Source: Mycoplasma sp. CAG:472
GTDB taxonomy: Bacteria; Bacillota_I; Bacilli_A; RF39; UBA660
DNA: 53,522 nt
Reading direction: 5' to 3'
NCBI GenBank assembly: GCA_000437315.1
Contig: FR899425.1
Location: 1-53,522, forward strand
Position numbers and translations under genes: made by a program. The notes under the pieces are model-generated. The model worked only from the letters and a program-made list of their open reading frames with translations. It had not been told where the DNA came from and ran no database searches. Below, piece by piece: positions 8,435 to 16,883 of the stretch; position 1 is the stretch's first letter, and the number at the start of each line of letters is the position of its first letter.

Positions 8435-8881
8435 ATGAAATTAAAAAAAATTATAATGGTTATAGGACTTGCAATTATTTTAGCAGGTTGTAACAAAAGT
8501 GCATCAACACTTGATATGAAAGGAGCATCAAACTCCCTTGATGAAAAATATCAAAATATGACTCTTATGAGTGAAAAAGAACTTGAGGGTATTTATAATC
8601 AAGATATAACTTTAATGGAAGAATATATTATTAAGTCAAGTGAAAATCAAGATGGTAATTTTTATGCTTTAATTAAAGTAAAATCTGAAAATAAAGAAAA
8701 AGTTAAAAATAATATGAATGAAATGTTTTCTATATTAGAAAATCAAAGTAGTTTATATTCACCAGAGGCTGTTAATTTAATTAAAAATAAACTTGCAACA
8801 TCAGTAGGTGATTATTTAATATATATAGTATCTGAAAATAATGAAGAAATGTATAATGTAGTAAAGGAATATATAAATTAA
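8435..8881 (+). CDS. DUF4358-type lipoprotein
   Basis: 148-residue secreted lipoprotein. The signal peptide MKLKKIIMVIGLAIILAGC ends in a clean LAGC lipobox (Cys19). The mature part has the alternating pattern of DUF4358 proteins (DITLMEEYIIKSSE, YALIKVKS, VGDYLIYIVS). In Firmicutes this family often accompanies MBOAT acyltransferase genes, as here. The stop overlaps the MBOAT start (TAATG), so the two are translationally coupled. Biochemical role unknown; an accessory role in surface acylation is inferred from context. Confidence 0.75.
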   Translation: MKLKKIIMVIGLAIILAGCNKSASTLDMKGASNSLDEKYQNMTLMSEKELEGIYNQDITLMEEYIIKSSENQDGNFYALIKVKSENKEKVKNNMNEMFSILENQSSLYSPEAVNLIKNKLATSVGDYLIYIVSENNEEMYNVVKEYIN

Positions 8882-10194
8882 TGAATTTTAGTAGTTTATT
8901 ATTTATTTTCTTTTTTTTACCAATTTTTTATCTATTATTTATTTTGCTTCCAAAGTCAAAAAGATATATTGTTCTTATAATATTTAATTTAATATTTTAT
9001 CTTTACAGTGGAATATTTAATTTTTGTTTATTAATTTTTACCATTTTATTTAATTATTTTTATATTAAGTTATTAGGAAAAAAATATCAAAGATCATATA
9101 ATGTTTTGGTAATAATTAATATATTATTTTTAAGTTTTTTTAAATATACAAACTATTTTATATTTCCTTTAGGGATAAGTTTTTATACCTTTAATAATAT
9201 TAGTTACATACTTGATAGAAAACATAATAAAATTAAAAATGAAAGTTTTTTAGATTATTTATGTTATATTACACTATTTTGTAATGTTTTAATGGGACCA
9301 ATTACAAGGTTTAATGAAGTAACAAAAAATATAAGGAATTTAGATATTTCTTTTGAAATAGGAGCAAAAGGCTTTTATAGATTTTTAACGGGTTTATTTC
9401 AAAAGGTATTACTTGCAAATAATTTAAGTATTTTATATAACACTTTTAATAGTGTAACTAATAAAACATTTTTATCATGTTTGTTTGTTTTAATTATTTA
9501 TGCATTATATTTATATTTTGATTTTTTAGGTTATACAAATATGGCATTAGGACTTGGTAAAATGTGTGGTATTTCTTTAGAGGAAAATTTTGATAATCCA
9601 TATTTAGCAAATAGTATATCTTCTTTTTGGCGTAAATGGCATATATCACTTTCAAATTTTTTTAAAGAGTATGTTTATTTCCCTTTAGGAGGAAGTAAGA
9701 AAAATAAACTCATAACAATAAGAAATCTTATGGTAGTTTGGCTTTTAACGGGCATTTGGCACGGAAATACAATTAATTTTTTACTATGGGGATTATACTA
9801 TGGAATAATAATAGTTTTAGAAAAGTTTGTTTTAAATAATTTTTTAGAAAAGCTTCCTAAAATATTTAAGCATTTGTATGTAATAATTATTGTATTATTT
9901 GGTTATATATTATTTACTCAAAATAGTTTAAATGATATAAGTTTATTTATATCAAATATGTTTAAAGGTAACCTTTATAATAATGAAGTAATCTTTTATT
10001 TAAGGGATAATTTATTTTTAATCATATTAAGTTTACTTATGATTTTAAAACTTCCAGAAAGTATAAAAAATAAAATTTCTAATAACAAATTTATAAATAT
10101 AGTAATAATAATTATTTATGTTTGCTTATTTATAATTACAGTTTCATTTATTTTATCTGGTTCATTTAAACCATTTTTATATAATAGTTTTTAA
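8881..10194 (+). CDS. MBOAT-family membrane O-acyltransferase (AlgI/DltB-like)
   Basis: Polytopic enzyme that passes acyl groups through the membrane to extracytoplasmic acceptors, as AlgI does for alginate and DltB for teichoic acids. The 437 residues are mostly membrane segments. Conserved MBOAT signatures are FWRKWHISLSNFFKEYVYFP (His253) and GIWHG with the proposed catalytic His294. The N-terminal FPLGISFYTF segment is AlgI-like. It overlaps the DUF4358 lipoprotein gene and lies 10 bases before a DHHW protein gene, matching polysaccharide O-acetylation systems in which MBOAT feeds an SGNH/DHHW partner. No dltA or dltC is nearby, so teichoic acid D-alanylation is unlikely. Confidence 0.88.
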   Translation: MNFSSLLFIFFFLPIFYLLFILLPKSKRYIVLIIFNLIFYLYSGIFNFCLLIFTILFNYFYIKLLGKKYQRSYNVLVIINILFLSFFKYTNYFIFPLGISFYTFNNISYILDRKHNKIKNESFLDYLCYITLFCNVLMGPITRFNEVTKNIRNLDISFEIGAKGFYRFLTGLFQKVLLANNLSILYNTFNSVTNKTFLSCLFVLIIYALYLYFDFLGYTNMALGLGKMCGISLEENFDNPYLANSISSFWRKWHISLSNFFKEYVYFPLGGSKKNKLITIRNLMVVWLLTGIWHGNTINFLLWGLYYGIIIVLEKFVLNNFLEKLPKIFKHLYVIIIVLFGYILFTQNSLNDISLFISNMFKGNLYNNEVIFYLRDNLFLIILSLLMILKLPESIKNKISNNKFINIVIIIIYVCLFIITVSFILSGSFKPFLYNSF

Positions 10195-10204
10195 GGGGTA
10201 GTTT

Positions 10205-11263
10205 ATGAAAAAAAGAAACAAAATTATATTTTTAATAATAAGTATTATGATTTTTATTTATTCAGTTATGTTTATATTTAAAAAAAAGGAAAGCTATTCA
10301 GAATTTGAAAATAGATATTTAACAAAATTTAGTTTAAACAATGTAGAGAGTTATTTACTTGATAATGCACCATTTAGAAATGAACTTTTAAAACTAAAAA
10401 ATAAAATTGAATTATTATGTGGTAAAACCCTTGTAAATGGAGTTTATGTTGCAAATGATTATTATTTATTGCCAGAAAAAGTTGAAATCAAAAAAAGTAG
10501 TTTAATAATAGAAACAATAAATGATTTTGCTAAAAATATTCAAACAGATGTTATGATAGTACCTGATTCTATTTATATTAATAGTGATAAACTAAAAAGA
10601 AGTATTAACACAAATGAAGAAAATGATATAAATTATTTATATAGTAATTTAAAATATTCAAATAATATAAATGTAATAGATACTTTAAAAAATCATAATA
10701 AAAAAACAAATATGTATTATAAAACTGATCATCACTGGACTAGTTTCGGTGCATATTATGCATATAAAAAATATATGGAAAGTAAAAACATTATTCCAAA
10801 TGACGAAAGCTATTATAATATTGTTAAAGTAAGTAACTCTTTTAAAGGAACAAGTCAAACAAAAGTGCTTAGTTATGATAAAAGTGATGATATATATTTA
10901 TTTTTAAAAAATGAAAATTTAACTATAAATTATGTTAATGAAAATAAAATAACTAATAGTTTATATAATTATGATTATTTAGATAAAAAAGATAAGTATT
11001 CAATATTTTTAGATAATAATCATGCTTTAATAGAAATTGAAAATTTTGAAAATGAAAACTCAATTCTTGTTATAAAAAATAGTTATGCAAATTCATTTAT
11101 TCCTTTTTTAACATCACATTATAAAAATATTTATGTAATTGATTTAAGGTATTATAATAAAAGTGTAAGTGATTTTGTAAAGAGTAAAAATATTGATAAT
11201 GTATTAATATTATATAATTTAAACAATTTATATGATGATATGTCAATATTAAAGTTAAGGTAG
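10205..11263 (+). CDS. DHHW-family (AlgX/AlgJ-like) membrane-anchored acetyltransferase-like protein
   Basis: 352 residues with an N-terminal membrane segment (about 7-25) and an extracytoplasmic domain. The DHHW motif is at Asp175-Trp178 (KTDHHWTSFGA), and the Ser in IVPDS (Ser122) fits the nucleophile position of this SGNH-like family. Near the C-terminus VIKNSYANSF resembles the conserved block of the family. Such proteins take acyl groups from an MBOAT partner and put them on exopolysaccharide. It follows the MBOAT gene by 10 bases with a GGGGTAG site. Confidence 0.75.
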   Translation: MKKRNKIIFLIISIMIFIYSVMFIFKKKESYSEFENRYLTKFSLNNVESYLLDNAPFRNELLKLKNKIELLCGKTLVNGVYVANDYYLLPEKVEIKKSSLIIETINDFAKNIQTDVMIVPDSIYINSDKLKRSINTNEENDINYLYSNLKYSNNINVIDTLKNHNKKTNMYYKTDHHWTSFGAYYAYKKYMESKNIIPNDESYYNIVKVSNSFKGTSQTKVLSYDKSDDIYLFLKNENLTINYVNENKITNSLYNYDYLDKKDKYSIFLDNNHALIEIENFENENSILVIKNSYANSFIPFLTSHYKNIYVIDLRYYNKSVSDFVKSKNIDNVLILYNLNNLYDDMSILKLR

Positions 11264-11270
11264 GTAATTT

Positions 11271-12149
11271 ATGAAAAAATTTATTTTAATAATGTTATGT
11301 GTAGTTGCATGTGGTTGTAATAATGTAAAAGAAAAAGAAACTTTTATAAATGTTAAATCTAAAGAAGTACATATCTTAGAAAATGAAAATTATAATTATT
11401 TAGATAACATTGTATCTTCGAATAATGAAAAAGTCGTTTGTCAAAAAAATAATGATACTATAAATTGTAAACTCGATAATAAAGAAGTTTCTTATAAAAT
11501 TATTTATACTGTGGTTACTAAAAATAAAAATATTATATTTTTCGGTGATTCTATAACTTATGGTTTTCTAACTAAAGGTTATTCTTGGGCAGAATTTATA
11601 AAGGATAATTATGATTTTAACATCGTTATGAATGCTGGAATAAGTGATTATAGAATATCAACCTATGATGATAAAAATAAGTGGCTTACAGATACAATTA
11701 TTTCTCATGCAAATGAAAAATATGATTATGTAATTATGCAAGGTGGTATTAATGATGTTTTATATAACACACCTTTAGGAGAAATATCAAATAGTAAGAG
11801 TGAAGATGATTTTGATGTAAATACTTTTGCCGGAGGATTTGAATCATATATATATAACGCCAAAAAATATTTTAAAGATGCAAAAATTGGATATATTATA
11901 ACTTATTATACTCCAAATTATACAGAAAGAGGTCAGAAATGGAGTTATGATGATTATAATAAATATATTATGATGACAAAGAAAATTCTTGATAAATGGA
12001 ATATAAAATATTTAGATTTATTTAATGAAGAATATTCAAATATCTTAAAAGTTAATACAAAAACATATTTGCCAGATAATCTTCATTTGAATTATGAAGG
12101 ATATAAAATTATATACCCATATATCTATGATTTTATAAAGAGTCTTTAA
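11271..12149 (+). CDS. SGNH/GDSL-hydrolase lipoprotein
   Basis: 292 residues. The signal peptide ends near Cys14 or Cys16 (VVACGC), consistent with lipid anchoring. The SGNH blocks are all visible: FFGDSITYG with Ser95, the Gly in MNAGISDYR, GGINDVL with Asn162, and DNLHLN with Asp270 and His273. It is therefore a catalytically intact esterase or acyltransferase at the outer face of the membrane. It is the last gene of the acylation cluster, 7 bases after the DHHW gene, and may remove or transfer acetyl groups on the same polymer. Confidence 0.82.
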   Translation: MKKFILIMLCVVACGCNNVKEKETFINVKSKEVHILENENYNYLDNIVSSNNEKVVCQKNNDTINCKLDNKEVSYKIIYTVVTKNKNIIFFGDSITYGFLTKGYSWAEFIKDNYDFNIVMNAGISDYRISTYDDKNKWLTDTIISHANEKYDYVIMQGGINDVLYNTPLGEISNSKSEDDFDVNTFAGGFESYIYNAKKYFKDAKIGYIITYYTPNYTERGQKWSYDDYNKYIMMTKKILDKWNIKYLDLFNEEYSNILKVNTKTYLPDNLHLNYEGYKIIYPYIYDFIKSL

Positions 12150-12211
12150 AATGTAGTTGACAAATAATGTTGAAAACTTAAATACAATTAGACATTATTA
12201 TTTAAAATAGT

Positions 12212-12240
12212 TTTACATAGACTTTATTAAGTGTTATAAT
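12212..12240 (+). promoter_or_regulatory. promoter of the LiaF-like/DUF4097 pair
   Basis: TTTACA (12212-12217), 17-base spacer, TATAAT (12235-12240), 22 bases before the start codon. A second weaker TTGACA lies at about 12159-12164 without a good -10. Confidence 0.7.
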
Positions 12241-12262
12241 TTTTATAGAAAGTAGGTTAGAT

Positions 12263-12943
12263 ATGAAAGATTATACAAAATATATTATTGGATTTTTATT
12301 AATTTTTATTGGTTTAATACTTGGCTTAAATGCTTTTGGAATTACTAATATTAATTTATTTTTCTCTGGTTGGTGGACTTTATTTATAATAATTCCTTCT
12401 TTAGTAGGACTTATAAATGATAAAGAAAAAACCTCAAGTTTAATATTTTTAATTATTGGTGTTTGGCTTTTTTTAGCGGAAAGAGATTTAATTGAATATG
12501 AGCTTTTAATTAAATTATTATTACCAGTTATATTAATTTCAATTGGACTTTTATTAGTATTTAAGGATGTATTAAGTATTAATGGCAAAGAAATTAAAAA
12601 GATTAATGCAAATAATAAAGAGAGCAATAATTATATTGCAGTATTTGGTTCTCAAGATTTAAAATTTGAGGATGAAAAAGTAGAGAATTTAGATTTAAAA
12701 TCACTTTTCGGAGGAATAAAACTTGATTTAAGAGATGCCAAAATTGAAAAAGATATTGTTATAAATACTTTATCGGTTTTTGGTGGAATAGATATATATG
12801 TTCCTGATGATGTAAAAGTTAAAGTATCTTCGACTCCATTTTTCGGAGGTGTTGAAGTAAAAAGAGGAAAACAATCTAGTAAAAAAGAAATTACTATATA
12901 TTTAAATTCTGTATGCATCTTTGGTGGAGTAGATGTTAAATGA
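12263..12943 (+). CDS. LiaF-like envelope-stress membrane protein
   Basis: 226 residues. The N-terminal half has about four membrane segments (from YIIGFLLIFIGLILGLNAFG to VILISIGLLLVFKDVL). The C-terminal half has the repeated beta pattern of LiaF/DUF2154 C-terminal domains, with FGG motifs in SLFGGIKLDL, SVFGGIDIYVP, PFFGGVEVK and CIFGGVDVK. LiaF proteins restrain envelope-stress two-component systems, but no histidine kinase or response regulator is nearby, so its partner is unknown. It overlaps the next gene by ATGA. Confidence 0.8.
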   Translation: MKDYTKYIIGFLLIFIGLILGLNAFGITNINLFFSGWWTLFIIIPSLVGLINDKEKTSSLIFLIIGVWLFLAERDLIEYELLIKLLLPVILISIGLLLVFKDVLSINGKEIKKINANNKESNNYIAVFGSQDLKFEDEKVENLDLKSLFGGIKLDLRDAKIEKDIVINTLSVFGGIDIYVPDDVKVKVSSTPFFGGVEVKRGKQSSKKEITIYLNSVCIFGGVDVK

Positions 12944-13743
12944 TAAAAAGATTATTTAGATTAATTATTCTTGCATTAATAATATTTGTTATATATGGAC
13001 TTTATACAGGTAAATATAATGTATTTAAAAAGTTTTTTAGTACTGGTGCTCTTTTAAAGGAAAATAAAGTTATTTATGATGGAAATGATAATATTTCTAA
13101 GTTAAGTGTAACTTTATCTTATACAAATTTAATTATTAAAGATGCTGAAAACTTTAAAATAGAAACAAATAATAAAAATGTAAAATTAGAAAATAAAAAT
13201 GGTGTAATTAAAATCAATGAAGAAAAAATTAATGTTTCTTTTGAAACAAAAGATAGTAATTTAATTATTTATCTTCCTAGCGATAAAGAATTTAGTGAAA
13301 TAGAATTTACTACAGGCGCTGGTAAAATTGAAGCTGAAAATCTTGTAACTAAAAAACTTAATTTAAAACAAGGAGCAGGTAAAATTGATTTTAAAAGACT
13401 TACTGTTTTAGATGAAACTAAAGTTTTAGGTGGAGCAGGTAGTCTTGATATTGAATATGGAAATATCTATAATTTAAATTTAACTATGGGAGCTGGTAAA
13501 ACAAATATTTCTGCTTTATTCAAAGGTAGTAATAAAATTACTACTGGAGTAGGAGAATTTAATATTAACTTATTTAATAGTTTAAATGATTATAAAGTTA
13601 AAATTAATAAAGGATTAGGTAATATTAAAGTTAATGGCGAGGAAATAAATTCAAATTATGAAAATGGTAAAGGACTTGTTAGTTTAACTATTGAAGGTGG
13701 AGTTGGAAATATTAATTTAACATCAAATGAAAACAATGCTTAA
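12940..13743 (+). CDS. membrane-anchored DUF4097-like beta-repeat protein
   Basis: 267 residues: one N-terminal membrane segment (about 6-24), then a repetitive beta-strand domain with recurring TGAGKIEAENL, QGAGKIDFKRL, GGAGSLDIEYG, MGAGKTNISAL and TGVGEFNINL units. This is the DUF4097/DUF2807 parallel-beta style found outside the membrane in many Firmicutes. It is translationally coupled to the LiaF-like gene (4-base overlap), suggesting joint action in envelope-stress sensing; the mechanism is unknown. Confidence 0.78.
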   Translation: MIKRLFRLIILALIIFVIYGLYTGKYNVFKKFFSTGALLKENKVIYDGNDNISKLSVTLSYTNLIIKDAENFKIETNNKNVKLENKNGVIKINEEKINVSFETKDSNLIIYLPSDKEFSEIEFTTGAGKIEAENLVTKKLNLKQGAGKIDFKRLTVLDETKVLGGAGSLDIEYGNIYNLNLTMGAGKTNISALFKGSNKITTGVGEFNINLFNSLNDYKVKINKGLGNIKVNGEEINSNYENGKGLVSLTIEGGVGNINLTSNENNA

Positions 13744-13758
13744 GTAGCATTGTTTTTT
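13732..13758. terminator. bidirectional terminator
   Basis: AACAATGCT (13732-13740) pairs with AGCATTGTT (13746-13754), followed by a T-run. The stop of the DUF4097-like gene lies in the loop. The A/T flanks also serve the convergent minus-strand small gene, which ends at 13757. Confidence 0.85.
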
Positions 13759-13906
13759 ATCTTTTTAAACTATTATCATCATTATCTAATGACTCATCAT
13801 CATTAAAAAGTTCATTGGCAATTTCTGAAATCTGTTCATTATCCATTTCATCAAGTTGGCCTGTTACATATAAATATTCTATATATTTCATAAAATTATC
13901 TTGCAT
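13757..13906 (-). CDS. small acidic protein, 49 residues, unknown function
   Basis: Begins MQDNFMKYIEYLYVTGQLDE and ends DDNSLKR. The start has an ideal AAAGGAG site 7 bases upstream and the gene ends at the shared bidirectional terminator. The N-terminal half is amphipathic helix-like and the C-terminal half is strongly acidic (NDDESLDNDDN). The frame is clean of stops and its codon use is like its neighbours. I do not recognise a family. It is transcribed against both neighbours. Confidence 0.7.
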   Translation of the reverse strand: MQDNFMKYIEYLYVTGQLDEMDNEQISEIANELFNDDESLDNDDNSLKR

Positions 13907-13994
13907 ATTCTTTCTCCTTTATGAAGATTATTATAACACATATTTTAAAATATGTGCTCTTTAAATATTGTTATGTTTATGATATGATTTATAT

Positions 13995-14651
13995 ATGAAA
14001 TTAAAAGATAAGATTGAAATACCAAAATATAATTTATGTGAGGAATTATTATCTGCGATAAGTCATGGTGTTGGAGGTCTTCTTTCAATTGCGGCTCTTG
14101 TTTTATGTACTGTTTTTAGTGCAATTCATCATAATGTTTATGCTGTAATAAGTTCAGTTATTTATGGAAGTTGCTCTATTATTTTATATACAATGTCTAC
14201 ATTATATCATTCATTTAAACCTAATAATGCTAAAAGAGTTTTTAGAATATTAGATCATGATTCAATTTTTTTACTTATCGCGGGAACTTATACACCATAT
14301 GCATTAGTATCACTTCCTAAGGCTTTAGGATGGACAGTTTTTGGAGTTATATGGGGATGTGCAATACTTGGTATAACTTTAAATTCAATTAATTTAAATA
14401 AGTATAAAAAATTTTCAATGTTTCTTTATTTAGTAATGGGATGGATGATTATATTTACTTTTAAAACACTATTAAATAGCATTGATATAGCAGGTATTTA
14501 TTTGATGCTCAGTGGTGGAATTATTTATACTATTGGTGCAATATTTTATGCAGTAGGTAAAAAGAAAAAATATATGCATTCAATATTTCATTTCTTTGTT
14601 TTAGCCGCAAGTATATTATTCTTTTTTTCAATATTTTTATATGTAATATAG
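13995..14651 (+). CDS. hemolysin III family (PAQR-type) membrane protein
   Basis: 218 residues with seven membrane segments. PAQR/hemolysin III marks are LLSAISHGVGGLLSI near the N-terminus, TLYHSF, the RILDHDSIFLLIAGTYTP block and the C-terminal MHSIFHFFVL. The His and Asp residues of these motifs form the metal site of the superfamily. Bacterial members have been linked to membrane energetics and lipid homeostasis; haemolysis is not established for most. It is monocistronic and followed by its own terminator. Confidence 0.9.
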   Translation: MKLKDKIEIPKYNLCEELLSAISHGVGGLLSIAALVLCTVFSAIHHNVYAVISSVIYGSCSIILYTMSTLYHSFKPNNAKRVFRILDHDSIFLLIAGTYTPYALVSLPKALGWTVFGVIWGCAILGITLNSINLNKYKKFSMFLYLVMGWMIIFTFKTLLNSIDIAGIYLMLSGGIIYTIGAIFYAVGKKKKYMHSIFHFFVLAASILFFFSIFLYVI

Positions 14652-14680
14652 GTAATTTTGTAAACCTATATTATTTTTCT
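14645..14680 (+). terminator. terminator of the hemolysin III gene
   Basis: Nine-bp stem AATATAGGT (14645-14653) / ACCTATATT (14664-14672), then ATTTTTCT. The gene's stop codon lies in the 5' arm. Confidence 0.75.
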
Positions 14681-14681
14681 A

Positions 14682-14710
14682 TTGATTAAGTTTGAAAAAA
14701 AATATATAAT
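14682..14710 (+). promoter_or_regulatory. rny promoter
   Basis: TTGATT (14682-14687), 17-base spacer, TATAAT (14705-14710). Confidence 0.75.
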
Positions 14711-14761
14711 TAAATTGTAGGAATTAAAAAAATTCTATATAAAAGGAAAGTGAGGATTAAA

Positions 14762-16315
14762 ATGGAATTAACTACAACTTCCATTTTAACTCTAGTTATT
14801 GGATTAATAATTGGTGGTGCAATAGTATTTGTAATTTATTATATTATAAATAAAAAACGCACTAATAAAGCTATTAAACTAATTGATGAAGCTAAAAAAG
14901 AAGCAGACAAACAAAAAAGAGATGCTCTTTTAGAACTTAAAGAAGAAAGTTTTAAATTAAAACAACAAACGGATGCTGAAATAAAAGAAAAAAAAGCAGA
15001 ACTTAAAGAAACTGAAAATCGTTTAATTAGTAGAGAAAATAATCTTGATAAGAGAGAAGAAATGCTTCAGAAAAGAGATTCGTCTTTAGATGCAAAAGAA
15101 AACTCTCTAAATTTAAGAAATCAAACTATCCAAGAAAAAGAGGATAAAATGGATACTCTTTTAAAAGAGGAAATTGAAAAATTAGAAAAAATATCTGGCT
15201 TAAGTAAAGATAATGCTAGAAAGCAAATTATGTCTAGAGTTGAGGCTGATATGAGTAAGGAAATAGCAGAGTATATTTCCGAAGAAACTGCAAAAGCAAA
15301 ACTTGAGGCAAATGAAAAAGCAAAACAATTAATTGTTGGTTCAATGGAAAGATATGCTGATGATGTTGTAGGTCTTCAGACAGTTAGTACAATTGAACTT
15401 CCTAATGATGAAATGAAAGGTCGTTTAATTGGCCGTGAAGGAAGAAATATTCGTACAATTGAATCAATTACTGGAGTTGATTTAATAATTGATGATACTC
15501 CTGAAGCTATTGTTATATCATCATTTGATCCACTTCGTAGAGAAATAGCTAAAATTACTATTGAGACACTTATTAAAGATGGACGTATACATCCTGCAAG
15601 AATCGAGGAAGTGTATGATAAAACTGTAAGGGACATTGATAGTAAAATAACTGAACTTGGTAATAAGACAATGAATGAACTTGGTCTTACTAAGATGGAT
15701 CCAGAACTATTACATTTAATTGGTAAATTAAATTATCGTACTAGTTATGGGCAAAATGCATTAAAGCATTCAATCGAGGTTGCTAATCTATGTGGACTTA
15801 TGGCATCAGAACTTGGTGAAAATATTTCACTTGCTAAAAGAGCGGGACTTTTACATGATATTGGTAAAGCAATAGATTTTGAAGTTGAGGGTTCTCATGT
15901 TGATATTGGATATGATATTGCTAAAAAATATCATGAAAATGAAACAGTACTTGATGCAATAGTTTCTCATCATGGTGCAAAAGAAGCAAAAACTGTAATT
16001 GCCAACCTTGTCGCAGTAGCGGACACTTTAAGTGCTGCAAGACCTGGTGCAAGAAATGATTCAGTTGAAAATTATATAAAAAGACTTGAACAATTAGAAA
16101 GTATTGGAAACTCTTTCGAAGGCGTTGAAAAAACATATGCAATGCAAGCCGGAAGAGAAGTTAGAGTTATGGTTAAACCTAATGAAGTTGATGATTTAAC
16201 AAGTTTTAAAATTGCTAGAGATATGAAAGATAAAATTGAAAAAGAAATGCAATATCCTGGTACAATTAAAATTACTGTTATCAGAGAAACAAGAGCACAA
16301 GAAGAAGCAAAATAA
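14762..16315 (+). CDS. rny: ribonuclease Y
   Basis: Membrane-anchored endoribonuclease that starts mRNA decay in Firmicutes. From the ATG at 14762 (AAGTGAGG site) it has 517 residues, matching the usual 520; an in-frame GTG at 14750 overlaps the ribosome site and is less likely. Parts in order: one N-terminal membrane segment (TSILTLVIGLIIGGAIVFVI), a long charged coiled coil (about 30-190), KH domain with GRLIGREGRNIRTIE, and HD domain with HSIEVANLC and AGLLHDIGKAID. The downstream JAMM gene may be cotranscribed (26 bases apart). Confidence 0.96.
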   Translation: MELTTTSILTLVIGLIIGGAIVFVIYYIINKKRTNKAIKLIDEAKKEADKQKRDALLELKEESFKLKQQTDAEIKEKKAELKETENRLISRENNLDKREEMLQKRDSSLDAKENSLNLRNQTIQEKEDKMDTLLKEEIEKLEKISGLSKDNARKQIMSRVEADMSKEIAEYISEETAKAKLEANEKAKQLIVGSMERYADDVVGLQTVSTIELPNDEMKGRLIGREGRNIRTIESITGVDLIIDDTPEAIVISSFDPLRREIAKITIETLIKDGRIHPARIEEVYDKTVRDIDSKITELGNKTMNELGLTKMDPELLHLIGKLNYRTSYGQNALKHSIEVANLCGLMASELGENISLAKRAGLLHDIGKAIDFEVEGSHVDIGYDIAKKYHENETVLDAIVSHHGAKEAKTVIANLVAVADTLSAARPGARNDSVENYIKRLEQLESIGNSFEGVEKTYAMQAGREVRVMVKPNEVDDLTSFKIARDMKDKIEKEMQYPGTIKITVIRETRAQEEAK

Positions 16316-16341
16316 TTACTTCTTCTTTTTGAAAGGATATT

Positions 16342-16851
16342 ATGGAAACACAAAAATCAATTGTTATTATGAATTTAAATGTATCTGATGCTATTATAAA
16401 TCACGCATTTATGGATGAATTTCACGAATGTGGTGGTTATCTTTTAGGACAAGTTGTAGAAAAAGATTCACTAAAATATTTTTATGTAACTCAAATATAT
16501 TATGAAAAAAATATAATTGGAAAAGAAAATGAGTTTAATTTTTCAATTTTATATGAAGCTAGAGCAATGAATTATGCTAAATCAAAAAATATTGAGGTTA
16601 TTGGTTGTTATCATTCTCATGGACAATATCCTAGTTCATTTTCAGAAACTGATAAAAATATATTGGAAAAACATTGGGCAAGTGATAAACTTTGTATGAT
16701 ATTTAGTCCAAAATATTTTACTTTAAATTGTGAAACAGTTTTTAAGGATTATCAAACTCAAAAACCTCAGGTGCTAATAAAAGATGGAGCAAAGTATTTA
16801 ACTTTTGATAGATTCTATAGTCAAAATGAACAATTGGAAAAATACCTATAA
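16342..16851 (+). CDS. JAMM/MPN-fold metalloprotease-like protein
   Basis: 169 residues. The zinc motif is complete: HSH at 91-93, seven residues, Ser101 and Asp104 (HxHx7SxxD), with Glu29 in FHECGGYLLGQV as the likely catalytic base. JAMM enzymes cleave isopeptide or peptide bonds next to ubiquitin-like domains or, in bacteria, release small sulfur-carrier proteins; RadC is a different branch. No ubiquitin-like, E1-like or cysteine-synthase gene is adjacent, so the substrate cannot be named. It follows rny with a GAAAGGA site and shares its terminator with RNase J. Confidence 0.8.
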   Translation: METQKSIVIMNLNVSDAIINHAFMDEFHECGGYLLGQVVEKDSLKYFYVTQIYYEKNIIGKENEFNFSILYEARAMNYAKSKNIEVIGCYHSHGQYPSSFSETDKNILEKHWASDKLCMIFSPKYFTLNCETVFKDYQTQKPQVLIKDGAKYLTFDRFYSQNEQLEKYL

Positions 16852-16883
16852 AAAAACTGCAATATGATTATTGCAGTTTTTTT
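16851..16883. terminator. bidirectional terminator between the JAMM gene and rnj
   Basis: AAAAAACTGCAATA pairs with TATTGCAGTTTTTT around a small loop near 16865. A-run and T-run on opposite sides serve both convergent genes. Confidence 0.88.

Noticed and set aside
8881..10194. MBOAT gene as dltB of a teichoic acid D-alanylation operon
   Set aside because: No dltA, dltC or dltD gene is adjacent; the DUF4358, DHHW and SGNH neighbours fit polysaccharide O-acylation better.
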